64,000 nt of DNA from Pedobacter indicus (GTDB taxonomy: Bacteria > Bacteroidota > Bacteroidia > Sphingobacteriales > Sphingobacteriaceae), in contig NZ_QRGB01000001.1 of NCBI RefSeq assembly GCF_003449035.1, forward strand, positions 3,038,001 through 3,102,000. Direction: 5' to 3'. Shown piece by piece: positions 43,827 to 53,959 of the stretch; the first letter of the stretch is position 1; the number at the start of each line of letters is the position of its first letter. A model generated the notes under the pieces. It worked only from the letters and a program-made list of their open reading frames with translations. It ran no database searches and was not told where the DNA came from. The translations under genes and the position numbers were made by a program.

Positions 43827-45797
43827 TTATCCAGCTTCTTTGAAACGGATCAAGAAGTAATGTGATGCATAGTCTTTATGATATTCCATCGATCCATTGA
43901 GCTGCTGTATGAGTCCGCGCATTAGACGGATACCAGTGGTTTTGCTGGTTTGTACATCGATCGCATCATCCAACCCCGATCCGCTATCTGAATATTTGAG
44001 TTCGTATTCGCTTTCACCGATTTTATTGATGATGATTTCAATCTGATGGTTGTGCTCCCCACCTTCCATAAGCATGGTATCTTCATCGTTTGTTGAATAG
44101 TTGCCAGATCTGCTGACATTCGTTTCAGAGAAGGCGTATTTTAGCGAATTAGTGATCAGTTCGTTTACGATAAGCCCAACCGGCAATGAGGTGTCTGCAT
44201 TGAGGAAGATATTGGTGCCTTTAATATTGAGGTCTAAAGTGTCTAGGAACGACCCATCTACATTGTAAATTTCAAATAGCGACTCCCCTATTTCTTTGAT
44301 GAAATCACTCATACGGATACGATTGAGGCTCTTTTGACTGTAGAGGGTGTTGTGGATAATGGAGATAGTCTTCAAACGGCTTTTACTTTTCTCAATCAAG
44401 TTAATCACCTCTGGATGATGAATATTCCGGGCCTGGATACTAAATAGGCTACTGATAATCTGAAGATTGTTTTTCACACGGTGGTGAATTTCCCGTAGAA
44501 GGGTTTCGTTGTATTCGTTCAATTGCCGTAAAGTAGAAAATTGTCTTTCAATCTTCTCGTTCTTGAGATTGAGAATACGTTCGTTTTTTGCTTTCTCGCG
44601 TAAACGACCGTAAACAACCACACAAAGAATAACAGCGAGGATGAGAATGCCGATTAAACCCTGACGAAAATATTTTGCATGGACTAATTCAAGATTCTGC
44701 AGTTCAATTTGCTGCATTCGCTTTTCGGACTCATATTTTTGACGCAAATCGGCATCGAGGTTCATACGCTCGCGGGAGTAAAGACTGTCATCCATCGCTG
44801 CATATTGTTTGTAGATGCTGTCTGCCTTGGCGCGGTCTCCCAGCAAATAGTAAAGTCGGAAAAGCAGATCGGACATATGAAATACTCCCTGCGTCTGACC
44901 GCCTAGCCGCAATAATTCACTAGCTTCTTCTGCATGGACCAATGACTCTTCAAACTTATCCTGAAGGTAATAGGCTTCTGAAAGCAATTTTGCATAATTG
45001 GCTTTCATTAAGTTATCGGAGTTTTCGTTAAGGAGAGGTTCAATTTCAGCAAGCACCTGCTGAATTTTTAAAGGCTCTTCGATTTCCCTGTAAACCTGAG
45101 CGAGCGTAAACAAGGCCCGCATCTGATTATAGGTACTATGAATAGCTTTAAATTCTTCTGCCGAACGTTGACTATATTCGATGGCCTCACCAGACTCCCC
45201 TTTGTTATTATACGAAATGCTGTATTGAAGATAAACATGACCAAGCAGGTTTCTATCATCCAATTGCCGGGCTGAGGTTTCCGCTTGTTGAAGGTATTTG
45301 ATGGCCTCATCGTACTCACGCGTATAATCATTGTGGTGCATGGCCAGAACAATGGTATTGCGAACAAGAGCTGCGGGGTTTTTATATTCTTCGGCTAACT
45401 TTAGTGCTTCTATAAGATGACGCAAACCTTCTTGAGGCTGGCTTTTTTTGATAAAAAGCAGGCCTAAACGACCGTAGGCATCAGGAATATTTTCAGTTTT
45501 ATCAAGGATATGGAAGAGCGTATTGGCCTTATTGAGGTAGAGTATGGCCGAATCAACCTGCATCATACGGTCAAACAGGCAGCCTTTGTAAAAGTAACCA
45601 TCGGCAATGCCCGCTTGGTCTTTCCTATGTAAAGAGAGCTGAAATCCCCGATCAATCAAGGATTTTGCTTCATTCAGATTTTCGTTAATTTTTTTAAAAC
45701 CTTCTTTGTAAAGTTCCTCAATGTCATTTTTTGTTTGAGAAGCATGCCCTATCCCCCCAAGCAGAATCACCAAGCCGATCGTCAAAAAATATTTCAT
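43827..45797 (-). CDS. TPR-sensor histidine kinase, HisKA_2 type
   Basis: The 656-residue protein has a signal peptide, about seven TPR units (residues 25-350), one membrane helix (about 375-397), a coiled segment, HisKA_2 with His in EIHHRVKNNLQIISSLFSI, and a complete HATPase domain (NELITNSLKYAF; DSGSGLDD). It is a typical Bacteroidota sensor with a periplasmic TPR domain. Unlike the kinase at 41404-42609 its ATP site is intact. It has no adjacent regulator and is divergent from pstS. Confidence 0.92.
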   Translation of the reverse strand: MKYFLTIGLVILLGGIGHASQTKNDIEELYKEGFKKINENLNEAKSLIDRGFQLSLHRKDQAGIADGYFYKGCLFDRMMQVDSAILYLNKANTLFHILDKTENIPDAYGRLGLLFIKKSQPQEGLRHLIEALKLAEEYKNPAALVRNTIVLAMHHNDYTREYDEAIKYLQQAETSARQLDDRNLLGHVYLQYSISYNNKGESGEAIEYSQRSAEEFKAIHSTYNQMRALFTLAQVYREIEEPLKIQQVLAEIEPLLNENSDNLMKANYAKLLSEAYYLQDKFEESLVHAEEASELLRLGGQTQGVFHMSDLLFRLYYLLGDRAKADSIYKQYAAMDDSLYSRERMNLDADLRQKYESEKRMQQIELQNLELVHAKYFRQGLIGILILAVILCVVVYGRLREKAKNERILNLKNEKIERQFSTLRQLNEYNETLLREIHHRVKNNLQIISSLFSIQARNIHHPEVINLIEKSKSRLKTISIIHNTLYSQKSLNRIRMSDFIKEIGESLFEIYNVDGSFLDTLDLNIKGTNIFLNADTSLPVGLIVNELITNSLKYAFSETNVSRSGNYSTNDEDTMLMEGGEHNHQIEIIINKIGESEYELKYSDSGSGLDDAIDVQTSKTTGIRLMRGLIQQLNGSMEYHKDYASHYFLIRFKEAG

Positions 45798-45925
45798 GGA
45801 AGGTTTATAATCCCCTGTGTAACATTATTGCAATATATGCATTAATTTTTGATTAGACTGCCAAATATAGGGAATATTTTTCTAATGATTATCTTTGAAA
45901 AAAAACTAATAACAGACATTGATTG

Positions 45926-45981
45926 TTAACATTAAATTAACATTGGTTTAACTTTCTATAAACACTCTCTTAATATCTTTG
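45926..45981 (+). promoter_or_regulatory. Three-repeat Pho-box-like site and -7 box of the pst operon
   Basis: TTAACAT at 45926 and 45937 and TTAACTT at 45948 repeat with an exact 11-bp phase, as in PhoB/PhoP boxes (Bacillus PhoP core TTAACA). The third ends 19 nt before TATCTTTG (45974-45981), a perfect TAnnTTTG box. The start codon of pstS is only 7 nt further on, so the transcript would be almost leaderless. Phosphate control is inferred. Confidence 0.75.
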
Positions 45982-45988
45982 CAGCGAG

Positions 45989-46990
45989 ATGCAGCTAAAA
46001 AAAACTCTTATACAGCGAATTGGGCTAATCGTCTTTTTAGGCCTCTTTTCTTCCTGTTTTAAAACCTACGAGGGCAAAATCAACATTGACGGTTCAAGCA
46101 CGGTATACCCTTTGACAGAAGCGGTATCAGAGGAATTCCGAGAGGTACGACCAGACATCCGGGTGACGGTGGGGGTATCAGGTACGGGAGGTGGATTTAA
46201 GAAATTTCTGCGCGGTGAGCTGGATATCAGCAACGCATCCCGGCCTATCAGTGCTTCGGAAATAGCGGGGGCAAAAGAAGCGAATATTGAGTTCATCGAA
46301 TTACCGGTTTCTTATGATGGCCTAGCAGTAGTCATTAGTCCGCAAAACGATTTTGTCGACTATCTTACTGTAGCGGAACTGCACAAAATGTGGGCACCAG
46401 AGAGCCAGGGTAAAATTACACGATGGAATCAGATTAGAGCGGAATGGCCTGACAGACCCTTGAATTTATATGGGGCTGGCACATCGTCTGGCACCTACGA
46501 TTATTTTACGGAAGCAATTAACGGAAAAGCAAAGGCTTCAAGGGGCGATTATACAGCAAGTGAAGATGATAATGTGTTGGTGCAGGGTGTATCGACAGAT
46601 GTGAATGGCTTGGGTTATTTTGGTCTGGCTTATTATACGGAAAATGCCGATAAATTAAAATTGGTTCCAATTAAGGTAGATGAGAACAGCGAAGCAGTGC
46701 TCCCTTCTGACGAAACAGTTCAGAACGGTAGTTACCAGCCTTTGGCGCGACCAGAATTTATCTATGTAAATAAGAGTTCCGCAGAACTGCCTTATGTGCA
46801 GGAATATGTTAAGTTCTATATGGAAAATGCGGGAGCGCTGGCGAAAGAAGTGGGCTATGTGGCCCTTCCGGCAGAGGTATATAAATTATCCTACGAAAAC
46901 TTTAAAAATCTAAAAACAGGTTCTATCTTTGAAGACAAATCAATCGTAGGGGCAAATCTTTTAGAATTGTTAAAAAACCAGACTGACTAA
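45989..46990 (+). CDS. pstS: Phosphate ABC transporter, substrate-binding lipoprotein PstS
   Basis: The 333-residue protein has a lipoprotein signal ending LFSSC and the phosphate-binding family blocks INIDGSSTVYPLTEAVSEEF, SGTGGGFKKF and SRPIS, with GAGTSSGTYDYF in the second lobe. It captures phosphate in the periplasm. It is the first gene of pstSCAB-phoU, behind a Pho-box-like site. The ATG at 45989 is needed for the signal peptide. Confidence 0.95.
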   Translation: MQLKKTLIQRIGLIVFLGLFSSCFKTYEGKINIDGSSTVYPLTEAVSEEFREVRPDIRVTVGVSGTGGGFKKFLRGELDISNASRPISASEIAGAKEANIEFIELPVSYDGLAVVISPQNDFVDYLTVAELHKMWAPESQGKITRWNQIRAEWPDRPLNLYGAGTSSGTYDYFTEAINGKAKASRGDYTASEDDNVLVQGVSTDVNGLGYFGLAYYTENADKLKLVPIKVDENSEAVLPSDETVQNGSYQPLARPEFIYVNKSSAELPYVQEYVKFYMENAGALAKEVGYVALPAEVYKLSYENFKNLKTGSIFEDKSIVGANLLELLKNQTD

Positions 46991-46993
46991 GAA

Positions 46994-47881
46994 ATGGCAA
47001 AATCACCTGTTAAATCTGAGAGATTCATTGAGGCCTTAATGATTGTCTGCAGTTTAATCTCGGTACTGACCACGATTGGGATTATCCTGGTTCTATCTAT
47101 CGACACAGTAAAGTTCTTTGCTGAAGTATCAATTATCGATTTTATTACGGATTTGGAGTGGACACCGTTGTTTGAGGATCAGCATTTCGGTATCCTACCC
47201 CTACTTTCGGGAACGATTTTAACAACATTGATCGCTACCTTGCTGGCTGTTCCGGTAGGCGTAAGCATTGCGGTATACCTGAACGAATATGCGTCAAAAA
47301 AGTTTACAGCAGCAGTTAAACCAATACTTGAGGTACTGGCTGCGATCCCAACTGTAGTATATGGTTTTTTCGCATTGCAATTTGTGACTCCTCTCCTTCA
47401 GACCTTTATTCCGGGACTCGCTGGGTTCAACGCATTATCACCCGGAATTGTGATGGGTATCATGATCATCCCCTACATTACTTCACTAAGTGAAGATGCT
47501 TTGCGCGCGGTGCCGAAAGGTCTGCGGGAAGCTAGTTATGGTTTAGGGGCGAATAAATTACAAACGGCGTTTAGGGTAATCGTACCTGCAGCAAGTTCGG
47601 GAATCATCGTGTCCATCATCCTGGCTATCTCCCGAGCATTGGGAGAAACGATGATCGTAGCGATCGCTGCTGGCCAACAACCGAATCTGACTTTAAATCC
47701 GTTGGAACCGGTTGAGACAATTACAACCTATATTGTGCAAGTGAGCATGGGTGACGTTCCACAGGATTCATTAGAGTACAGAACGATTTTTGCTGCGGGG
47801 ATAACCTTGTTTGCATTTACGTTCTTATTGAATAATATTTCATTCTGGATTCAAAAAAAATATCAAAACCGCTATGACTAA
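46994..47881 (+). CDS. pstC: Phosphate ABC transporter permease PstC
   Basis: The 295-residue protein has six membrane helices and the permease EAA-type loop (ALRAVPKGLREASYGLGANKLQT). It forms the phosphate channel with PstA. It starts 3 nt after pstS and overlaps pstA by 8 nt. Confidence 0.95.
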   Translation: MAKSPVKSERFIEALMIVCSLISVLTTIGIILVLSIDTVKFFAEVSIIDFITDLEWTPLFEDQHFGILPLLSGTILTTLIATLLAVPVGVSIAVYLNEYASKKFTAAVKPILEVLAAIPTVVYGFFALQFVTPLLQTFIPGLAGFNALSPGIVMGIMIIPYITSLSEDALRAVPKGLREASYGLGANKLQTAFRVIVPAASSGIIVSIILAISRALGETMIVAIAAGQQPNLTLNPLEPVETITTYIVQVSMGDVPQDSLEYRTIFAAGITLFAFTFLLNNISFWIQKKYQNRYD

Positions 47882-48737
47882 ACAGCCTCTCGTTTCTGCA
47901 AAAACGAAAGACAGGCTCTTTCGGATTTATGCGATTGCTTGCACAAGCTTCGCATTGCTCATGTTAGCAGTTTTATTGATCGATATCCTGATAAAAGGAG
48001 TTACACGTCTGGACTGGTCGTTCTTTATGAACTTGCCGTCGCGACACCCAGAACAAGCGGGTATCTATACAGCGCTGGCAGGAATGGTTAGCCTCTTGCT
48101 ATTTACACTGATTGTCGCTCTGCCAATCGGGATTTTGGCAGGTATTTATTTGCAGGAATATGGACAGAAGAATCGTCTCGCTAAGTTTATTGAAATCAAC
48201 ATATCCAATCTGGCAGGGGTTCCCTCGGTAATCTATGGGATCCTGGGCTTGCAGGTCTTCGTAAGAATGGCTAATTTAGGAAATAGCATTTTAGCTGGTT
48301 CACTGACGTTGTCATTATTGATCATGCCGATTATTATTGTGTCAACAAGGGAGGCAATTAAGGCTGTACCAGACTCGTTAAGACAGGCCGCTTATGGGTT
48401 GGGGGCAACAAAATGGCAAACCATTAGAAGGGTGGTGTTACCTGCTTCATTTGGTGGGATCATGACGGGGATTATCTTATCAACGTCACGGGCCATCGGC
48501 GAAACAGCTCCATTAATCGTAGTGGGTGCGTTGGCCTATGTCCCTTTTATACCTGAAGGGCCGTTGGATCAATATACGTCATTGCCTATTCAAATATTTA
48601 ACTGGACAACACGACCACAACATGGTTTTGTTATCAATGCGGCAGCAGGAATTATCGTGTTGCTATTATTCACCTTTATATTAAATGGTATTGCTATCTA
48701 TTTAAGGAACAAATGGTACAAAAAAACAAGTCAGTAA
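47874..48737 (+). CDS. pstA: Phosphate ABC transporter permease PstA
   Basis: The 287-residue protein has six membrane helices and the EAA-type loop ([23 protein letters not shown]). It pairs with PstC. Its end overlaps pstB by 25 nt. Confidence 0.95.
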   Translation: MTKQPLVSAKTKDRLFRIYAIACTSFALLMLAVLLIDILIKGVTRLDWSFFMNLPSRHPEQAGIYTALAGMVSLLLFTLIVALPIGILAGIYLQEYGQKNRLAKFIEINISNLAGVPSVIYGILGLQVFVRMANLGNSILAGSLTLSLLIMPIIIVSTREAIKAVPDSLRQAAYGLGATKWQTIRRVVLPASFGGIMTGIILSTSRAIGETAPLIVVGALAYVPFIPEGPLDQYTSLPIQIFNWTTRPQHGFVINAAAGIIVLLLFTFILNGIAIYLRNKWYKKTSQ

Positions 48738-49504
48738 AGGAGTTAAATCCGAATTATAAACTGGAAACAAGGAAGTTAAATCTTTACTATGGACCGAAAC
48801 ACGCTCTGAAGGATGTTTCGATCCAAATGATGGCGAATACAGTAACGGCTTTCATCGGGCCATCGGGCTGCGGTAAATCAACTTTCTTAAGATGTTTCAA
48901 CCGGATGAACGACCTGATCGAAAGTGCAAGAATTGAAGGGGAAGTTCTAGTCGATAATGTAGATATCTATAAGAATGAAATTGATATCTACGAATATCGT
49001 AAAAAGGTGGGAATGGTGTTCCAAAAGCCTAACCCCTTTCCGAAAACAATCTATGAGAATGTTGCCTTTGGTCTCCGGATCAATGGTGAAAAGTCTAAAG
49101 AATATATCGATGAAACAGTCGAAAATGCATTGAAGCAGGCTGCTCTATGGGATGAAGTGAAAGATAATCTGCACAAATCAGCAATGGCACTTTCGGGTGG
49201 ACAGCAGCAGCGCCTTTGTATTGCACGCGCAGTTGCGGTAAAACCATCGGTTTTATTAATGGATGAACCAGCGTCAGCACTTGACCCGATATCAACTACA
49301 AAGATTGAGGAACTGATTCACACATTGAAAAATGACTATACGATTGTGATCGTTACGCATAATATGCAACAGGCTGCTAGGATTAGTGATAAAACTGCGT
49401 ATTTTTACTTAGGGGAATTGATTGAATATGATTTAACGGAGAAAATATTCACGAACCCCGCAAAGGAACAGACAGAAAACTATATTACCGGTAGGTTCGG
49501 ATAA
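48713..49504 (+). CDS. pstB: Phosphate ABC transporter ATPase PstB
   Basis: The 263-residue protein has Walker [11 protein letters not shown]-loop VFQKPNPFP, signature LSGGQQQRL, Walker [13 protein letters not shown] and the switch His in VTHNMQQA. It drives phosphate import. The start at 48713 overlaps pstA; no better start lies before the family-conserved region. Confidence 0.96.
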   Translation: MVQKNKSVKELNPNYKLETRKLNLYYGPKHALKDVSIQMMANTVTAFIGPSGCGKSTFLRCFNRMNDLIESARIEGEVLVDNVDIYKNEIDIYEYRKKVGMVFQKPNPFPKTIYENVAFGLRINGEKSKEYIDETVENALKQAALWDEVKDNLHKSAMALSGGQQQRLCIARAVAVKPSVLLMDEPASALDPISTTKIEELIHTLKNDYTIVIVTHNMQQAARISDKTAYFYLGELIEYDLTEKIFTNPAKEQTENYITGRFG

Positions 49505-49559
49505 TCCGGAAGCAATTAGCTGGTTGCATAGTAGGGTACAATTTTAAGAACAGTTATTT

Positions 49560-50213
49560 ATGATACATCTGGATAAAGAATTGGAGCAGTTAAAGAAGAC
49601 CACAATCAATATGTGGGTGCTCGTTGAATCTCAAATTGAGAAAGCCTATCAGGCGCTAATCAACAATGACAAGGATTTGGCAAGGGAGGTGATTGTAAAC
49701 GAAAAGAGAGTAAACTCGATGGAACTGAAAATCGATAGTGACTGTGAAGATATATTCGCCTTATACAACCCGGTAGCAGGTGACCTACGTACTGTATTGG
49801 CAACCTTGAAAATAAACAACAATTTAGAGCGTATCGGCGATTTGGCTGAAGGGATCTGCAAACACATTATCAGCGAATCGGATGCTTTCGATAAAGATCT
49901 ACTGAAAGTTACCGAAATTCATGAAATGTATAAGGCGGCGATCAGTATCATGGAAGATGTCCTGAAAGCTTACATTGACGAGGACACCAAGCTTGCGAGG
50001 AAAATCTTTAAAAGAGATGAAATCTTAAATGAGATCAATATGCTCGCCACCCAAAATATAAGGGAGTATATCGGCTCTGACCTGAACAAGATAGAACAAG
50101 GGTTGAATTTCCTTTCGATTATCAGAAAACTGGAACGTGTCGGCGACCAGTTGACGAATATTGCCGAAGAGATTATCTTCTCTCACGAAGCAAAAGTCCT
50201 AAAACATTTATAA
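49560..50213 (+). CDS. phoU: Phosphate signalling protein PhoU
   Basis: The 217-residue all-helical protein has two PhoU repeats with the metal-binding motifs NNNLERIGDLAEGI and RKLERVGDQLTNIAEE. It links transporter state to the phosphate-sensing kinase and limits uptake. It is the last gene of the pst operon; no phoR/phoB pair is in the window. Confidence 0.95.
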   Translation: MIHLDKELEQLKKTTINMWVLVESQIEKAYQALINNDKDLAREVIVNEKRVNSMELKIDSDCEDIFALYNPVAGDLRTVLATLKINNNLERIGDLAEGICKHIISESDAFDKDLLKVTEIHEMYKAAISIMEDVLKAYIDEDTKLARKIFKRDEILNEINMLATQNIREYIGSDLNKIEQGLNFLSIIRKLERVGDQLTNIAEEIIFSHEAKVLKHL

Positions 50214-50261
50214 CAAGACATGACAATGGTCTGCCGACGTATATTTTCGGAGGAATAAATC

Positions 50262-50308
50262 AAACAACAAATACCGTTAATGTACAGCGTTAGCGGTATT
50301 TGTCGTTT
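50262..50308. terminator. Bidirectional terminator between phoU and the YdeI-like gene
   Basis: A stem of about 21 bp with three mismatches and a 5-nt loop (50283-50287) spans 50262-50308. It overlaps the stop and last codons of the - strand gene and serves both convergent genes. Confidence 0.75.
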
Positions 50309-50880
50309 AAACCTATCCCTTTTTCTAATAGGGGGATAATTTTTTCCAGACGGGCATTCTTTGTTTTATCTTGCTTCGCTGTACTAATGTATTCTGCAAA
50401 TTCGCGTTGTTTGCCTTTACCCATTGAATCGAAAGAATCTTTAAGGGAGGGATTGCTCTCAAGAAATGATTTAAGTTCTGGAGGAATGATCAGAGGCTTA
50501 TCGCGATTGGGCTTGAACACCTTTCCTTGCTTTTGATTATTAATGGCTTCGTTAACATAGACCAGTAAAATATCCCGATCAATATCATCTATAGAACTGA
50601 ATCGCATTTGACGGAGGGCGTTGGTTTTATTTTCCTGAGCATTGACCAATACACCGTGCGGATCTTTCAAGAAATAGCCGTTATGGAACCAAACAGCGAA
50701 ATGCGACTTAAAACCGGCAATACCGACAATATTCTTACCATTATACGTATATGTTGGCGTACCCCATTTCATCGTTTCATCCAGGCCGGCACTTAAAAAA
50801 ATGTTTCTAAGAACGGTTAACTCGGCCTTCCATGTTTCCAGTCCGTCGAAAAAAGAGTCTGGTGATGTGCTTGATTTCAT
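50290..50880 (-). CDS. YdeI/OmdA family protein (DUF1801 plus OmdA)
   Basis: The 196-residue protein has an N-terminal DUF1801 fold (TMKWGTPTYTYNGKNIVGIAGFKSHFAVWF) and a C-terminal OmdA helix pair (QREFAEYISTAKQDKTKNARLEKIIPLLEKG). Family members are linked to stress or peptide resistance in some bacteria, but the biochemical role is not known. Its start overlaps the GtrA-like gene by 4 nt. Confidence 0.88.
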   Translation of the reverse strand: MKSSTSPDSFFDGLETWKAELTVLRNIFLSAGLDETMKWGTPTYTYNGKNIVGIAGFKSHFAVWFHNGYFLKDPHGVLVNAQENKTNALRQMRFSSIDDIDRDILLVYVNEAINNQKQGKVFKPNRDKPLIIPPELKSFLESNPSLKDSFDSMGKGKQREFAEYISTAKQDKTKNARLEKIIPLLEKGIGLNDKYR

Positions 50881-51281
50881 AATGTTTTTCCTTTCCTAAA
50901 AACCCAATAGGTTTGTAATGTATAATTAAACCCCAAGGACACGATGATATCAATGATCACACGACTAATCTTATAATCTATCGACAACCAATTGGTAACC
51001 AGATAGGTGCCGAGCGACTTCAATATAATACTGCCCAATACTACAGCAATAAATTTAAGTAATTGTTTGCCTATGCCCAAATGCTGTACGCGGTATGTCC
51101 AATACCGATTAATAGAGAAATTAACAACCGCACCGACTAGTCCGCTGAGCAAAATAGATATCGGGTAGTAGATATGAAACAGCTCTGTGCATATAATCAT
51201 CACGGCATAATCCACCAAACCACCTAAAAAAGCAGATAATTGAGCTTTCGAAAAGGTCTGTATGGAAAATGCTTTTTTCAC
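50877..51281 (-). CDS. GtrA-like small membrane protein
   Basis: The 134-residue protein has four membrane helices with the GtrA pattern (FLGGLVDYAVM; GAVVNFSINRYWTY; NYTLQTYWVF). GtrA proteins are thought to flip lipid-linked sugars. It lies 4 nt after the CDP-alcohol phosphotransferase gene, so both probably act in lipid or glycolipid synthesis. Confidence 0.88.
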   Translation of the reverse strand: MKKAFSIQTFSKAQLSAFLGGLVDYAVMIICTELFHIYYPISILLSGLVGAVVNFSINRYWTYRVQHLGIGKQLLKFIAVVLGSIILKSLGTYLVTNWLSIDYKISRVIIDIIVSLGFNYTLQTYWVFRKGKTL

Positions 51282-51285
51282 ATGC

Positions 51286-51963
51286 TTATTTTTTCTCTTC
51301 CAAATCCCTTAAATCGCCAAGATCCAGCAACGCATTGGTATCCTTTATATTGATAAGGAGGAGAATCACGCAGATGGCACTGATAAAGTAATGGATGGTG
51401 TGAGGAAAGATCAGCTCTATCAGAATAATCAGGCTGATAATGACCCGGATCTCGGTCGGCCCGACAATCCCGGCATCAATGGCGTATACATTGGATATTT
51501 TATAACGGAGTTGGGAAATAATCATTGCCCAGCCATACAGTGCTACCAAAATAAAAGCAACAATCTCATAGCCTGGGTCTGCGTAAACAAAATAACCTAA
51601 ACCAATAATGACCGTTCCGATCCAATCCATAATAATATCGAGCGAAAAGCCGTACCATTTTCGCGGGATCTTTCTAAAGTAGGCGATACGACCGTCCAAT
51701 GAATCTCCAAACCAATTGACAAAGAAGCCAAAAGGACCGAGAAGAAGAAAGGTCGTATCTACATAATATGCTAATACGAAAGCCAGAAAAATGAGGACAG
51801 AACCTGCGATACCGATTCCTGTCAGCATATTGGGACTCACCCACCCAGGCACCTTCTTAATCAGATATAGGATCAGTTTCTGTTCTGAATCTTTCAGGAT
51901 ATTGGTTCGCTTACGATCCTTAAATAGATTCCGATTCTTCGACTTCTGTTCCCTACTCTCCAT
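51286..51963 (-). CDS. CDP-alcohol phosphatidyltransferase family protein
   Basis: The 225-residue membrane protein has about six helices and the active site DSLDGRIAYFR..GFSLDIIMD, matching DxxDGxxA..GxxxDxxxD; the Arg after Ala is replaced by Tyr. It should transfer a phosphoalcohol from a CDP-linked lipid or alcohol. The product is not predictable. It starts a three-gene - strand unit with GtrA and the YdeI-like gene. Confidence 0.87.
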   Translation of the reverse strand: MESREQKSKNRNLFKDRKRTNILKDSEQKLILYLIKKVPGWVSPNMLTGIGIAGSVLIFLAFVLAYYVDTTFLLLGPFGFFVNWFGDSLDGRIAYFRKIPRKWYGFSLDIIMDWIGTVIIGLGYFVYADPGYEIVAFILVALYGWAMIISQLRYKISNVYAIDAGIVGPTEIRVIISLIILIELIFPHTIHYFISAICVILLLINIKDTNALLDLGDLRDLEEKK

Positions 51964-52098
51964 ACGAATTAATTGTTAATTAAATGTAAAGACAAAGATA
52001 ATAAAAGAAGAGAAAGCAAGCGCACACAAGAAATAAACTAAAGAAATAGTTGCACAACTAAACTATTAGTTTTAACTTTATATCAAACATTTTCACCT

Positions 52099-52470
52099 AT
52101 GGATATAAGAGAGTTAACAAAAGCTGAAGAAGAAGTCATGCAAAAACTATGGACACTGGAGAAGGCATTCGTAAAAGACATCATTAGAGAGTTACCTGAA
52201 CCGAAACCGGCTTACAACACCGTTTCGACGATTATTCGGATTCTAGAGAACAAGGGTTTTGTCGGTCATGAAAGTTTTGGCAAAAGTCACCAGTATTACC
52301 CTCTAATTGACAGAGATACTTACAAAAGCTTTGCAACCAAGAAACTGGTGTCATCCTATTTTGATGATTCAGCACAAAATATGCTTTCTTTTTTCCTGGA
52401 CAACAAACAGATTGACACAAAAGAGCTTGACGAAATCATGAAGATTTTAGAACAAGCAAAGAAAAAATAA
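52099..52470 (+). CDS. BlaI/MecI family transcriptional repressor
   Basis: The 123-residue winged-helix protein begins LTKAEEEVMQKLWTLEKAFVKDIIRELP and has the recognition segment YNTVSTIIRILENKGFV and a C-terminal dimer helix. It should repress its own operon and be removed by the adjacent BlaR1-like protease. The BlaR1-like gene starts 29 nt downstream. Confidence 0.93.
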   Translation: MDIRELTKAEEEVMQKLWTLEKAFVKDIIRELPEPKPAYNTVSTIIRILENKGFVGHESFGKSHQYYPLIDRDTYKSFATKKLVSSYFDDSAQNMLSFFLDNKQIDTKELDEIMKILEQAKKK

Positions 52471-52499
52471 CAAGAGCGCTAACCACCAATCTTACTATT

Positions 52500-53873
52500 A
52501 TGAATTACCTATTGTGGATTAATATTTACCTGATCATTTTTTATGGCTTCTATTGGATATTCCTAAGGAATACAACCTTTTTTCAGCTTAAGCGCTTCTA
52601 TCTGCTATTGGCTGCTGTCAGTTCCTTTGTTCTGCCTTTTGTTTCATTGAGTCAAACTATTTCACTCGACAATACGGCAACGACAAGTACCGGCAATAGT
52701 ATCGTTTTAGCGGCAGTGACGATCGGTCAGCAGATGAATCAGGCAGTAGAAGTAACGCGAAACAGTACATCGGTATGGGACCTGCTTGCTTTACTCTATT
52801 TTACAGGAGTCATCGGATCGTTGTTCTGGCTGACAGTTCGTTCATGGATGACACGCAAGTCACTGAATGCACAAGCAGATCAACGAGCGTTCTCCTTTTT
52901 TAAGCGGATTGTAATCGATCCTAAAATCGAAGGTTACGATCGGATTCTGATTCACGAACGCACGCATGCGAACGAATTGCATAGCATTGATGTATTACTT
53001 TTTGAAATTATTAAGATAGTTAACTGGTTTAACCCGATAAGCTATGTTATGGCGAATTCGGTGAAGTTGAACCACGAGTATATCGCCGATCAGAAAAGTG
53101 TCTCTTCTTCAGAAGAACGTATAGAATATGCACATCTTTTATTGAGCAAAGCTCTGGCAACGAACACCCCTACGCTTACGAACAACTTTTTCAACAGGCC
53201 TATCCTGAAACCGCGGATCGCTATGTTATTTAAAGACAAATCGAAAAAGACAACACTGATGAGTTTCATATTGCTAGTCCCGGCTTTGGCGACGGTTATT
53301 GCCTGTCAGTCCTCATCGGCGAATCAATCTGATCAAATCAATACAATCGGGGTCGCGTTTCAAGGAGTAGCCTCGGCAGAAAAGGATACGTCTGATTCGT
53401 CCGGACGGAAGATTAACATCGAATTCTCGGGGAACCCGAACGATTCTTCGCGACCACAGACAGAAACAGCGATTGCGAAGCATGAGGATGACAGTTTGAG
53501 TTCGGATGATGATGAACCAGTGTTTACGGTGACGGAAATTATGCCCACTTTCGAAGGAGGAATGCCAGGTTTTTACCGGTATATCGCTGATAACTATGTC
53601 TACCCTGAAGCAGCAGTAAAGAACGGCATCAAAGGCAAAATGCTCATTAAGTTCATTATCGAAAAGGACGGTAGCTTATCGGACATTACTGTTGTCCAAG
53701 ATCTAAAATATGGTACCGGAGAAGAAGCTATCCGTGTCTTGAAAAACAGTCCCAAATGGAACCCGGCTATTCAAAACGGCAGAAAGGTCCGCATCCAATT
53801 CACATTGCCTATTCAGCTCAATTTACCTAGCGCAGGACCGGTCGACGATGACACGACAACCGTGAAAAGCTAG
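52500..53873 (+). CDS. BlaR1/MecR1-like M56 protease with C-terminal TonB domain
   Basis: The 457-residue protein has N-terminal membrane helices, the M56 zinc site HERTHANELHSID near residue 150, a further helix ending in the C of VIACQ (about 265), a disordered acidic stretch and a TonB_C domain (FEGGMPGFYRYIADNYVYPEAAVKNGIKG..). The fusion is common in Bacteroidota. It lacks a penicillin-sensor domain, so the signal is unknown. It is paired with the BlaI-like repressor. Confidence 0.92.
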   Translation: MNYLLWINIYLIIFYGFYWIFLRNTTFFQLKRFYLLLAAVSSFVLPFVSLSQTISLDNTATTSTGNSIVLAAVTIGQQMNQAVEVTRNSTSVWDLLALLYFTGVIGSLFWLTVRSWMTRKSLNAQADQRAFSFFKRIVIDPKIEGYDRILIHERTHANELHSIDVLLFEIIKIVNWFNPISYVMANSVKLNHEYIADQKSVSSSEERIEYAHLLLSKALATNTPTLTNNFFNRPILKPRIAMLFKDKSKKTTLMSFILLVPALATVIACQSSSANQSDQINTIGVAFQGVASAEKDTSDSSGRKINIEFSGNPNDSSRPQTETAIAKHEDDSLSSDDDEPVFTVTEIMPTFEGGMPGFYRYIADNYVYPEAAVKNGIKGKMLIKFIIEKDGSLSDITVVQDLKYGTGEEAIRVLKNSPKWNPAIQNGRKVRIQFTLPIQLNLPSAGPVDDDTTTVKS

Positions 53874-53911
53874 TACCCATTGCTAACGATCTTCAGTCAA
53901 TTATAACCAAA

Positions 53912-53938
53912 AAAGCCTGCACGAATCGAGCAGGCTTT
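53912..53938. terminator. Rho-independent terminator, strong on the - strand
   Basis: A 9-bp perfect stem (AAAGCCTGC / GCAGGCTTT) with a 9-nt loop is followed by a T-run on the - strand and a weaker one on the + strand. It serves the convergent BlaR1-like and NTF2-like genes. Confidence 0.85.
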
Positions 53939-53959
53939 GCGTTTATAATGGTGACGTAT

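Noticed and set aside
49505-49559. Separate promoter for phoU
   Set aside because: The 55-nt gap has no -7 box or repeat; phoU is probably read from the pst promoter.
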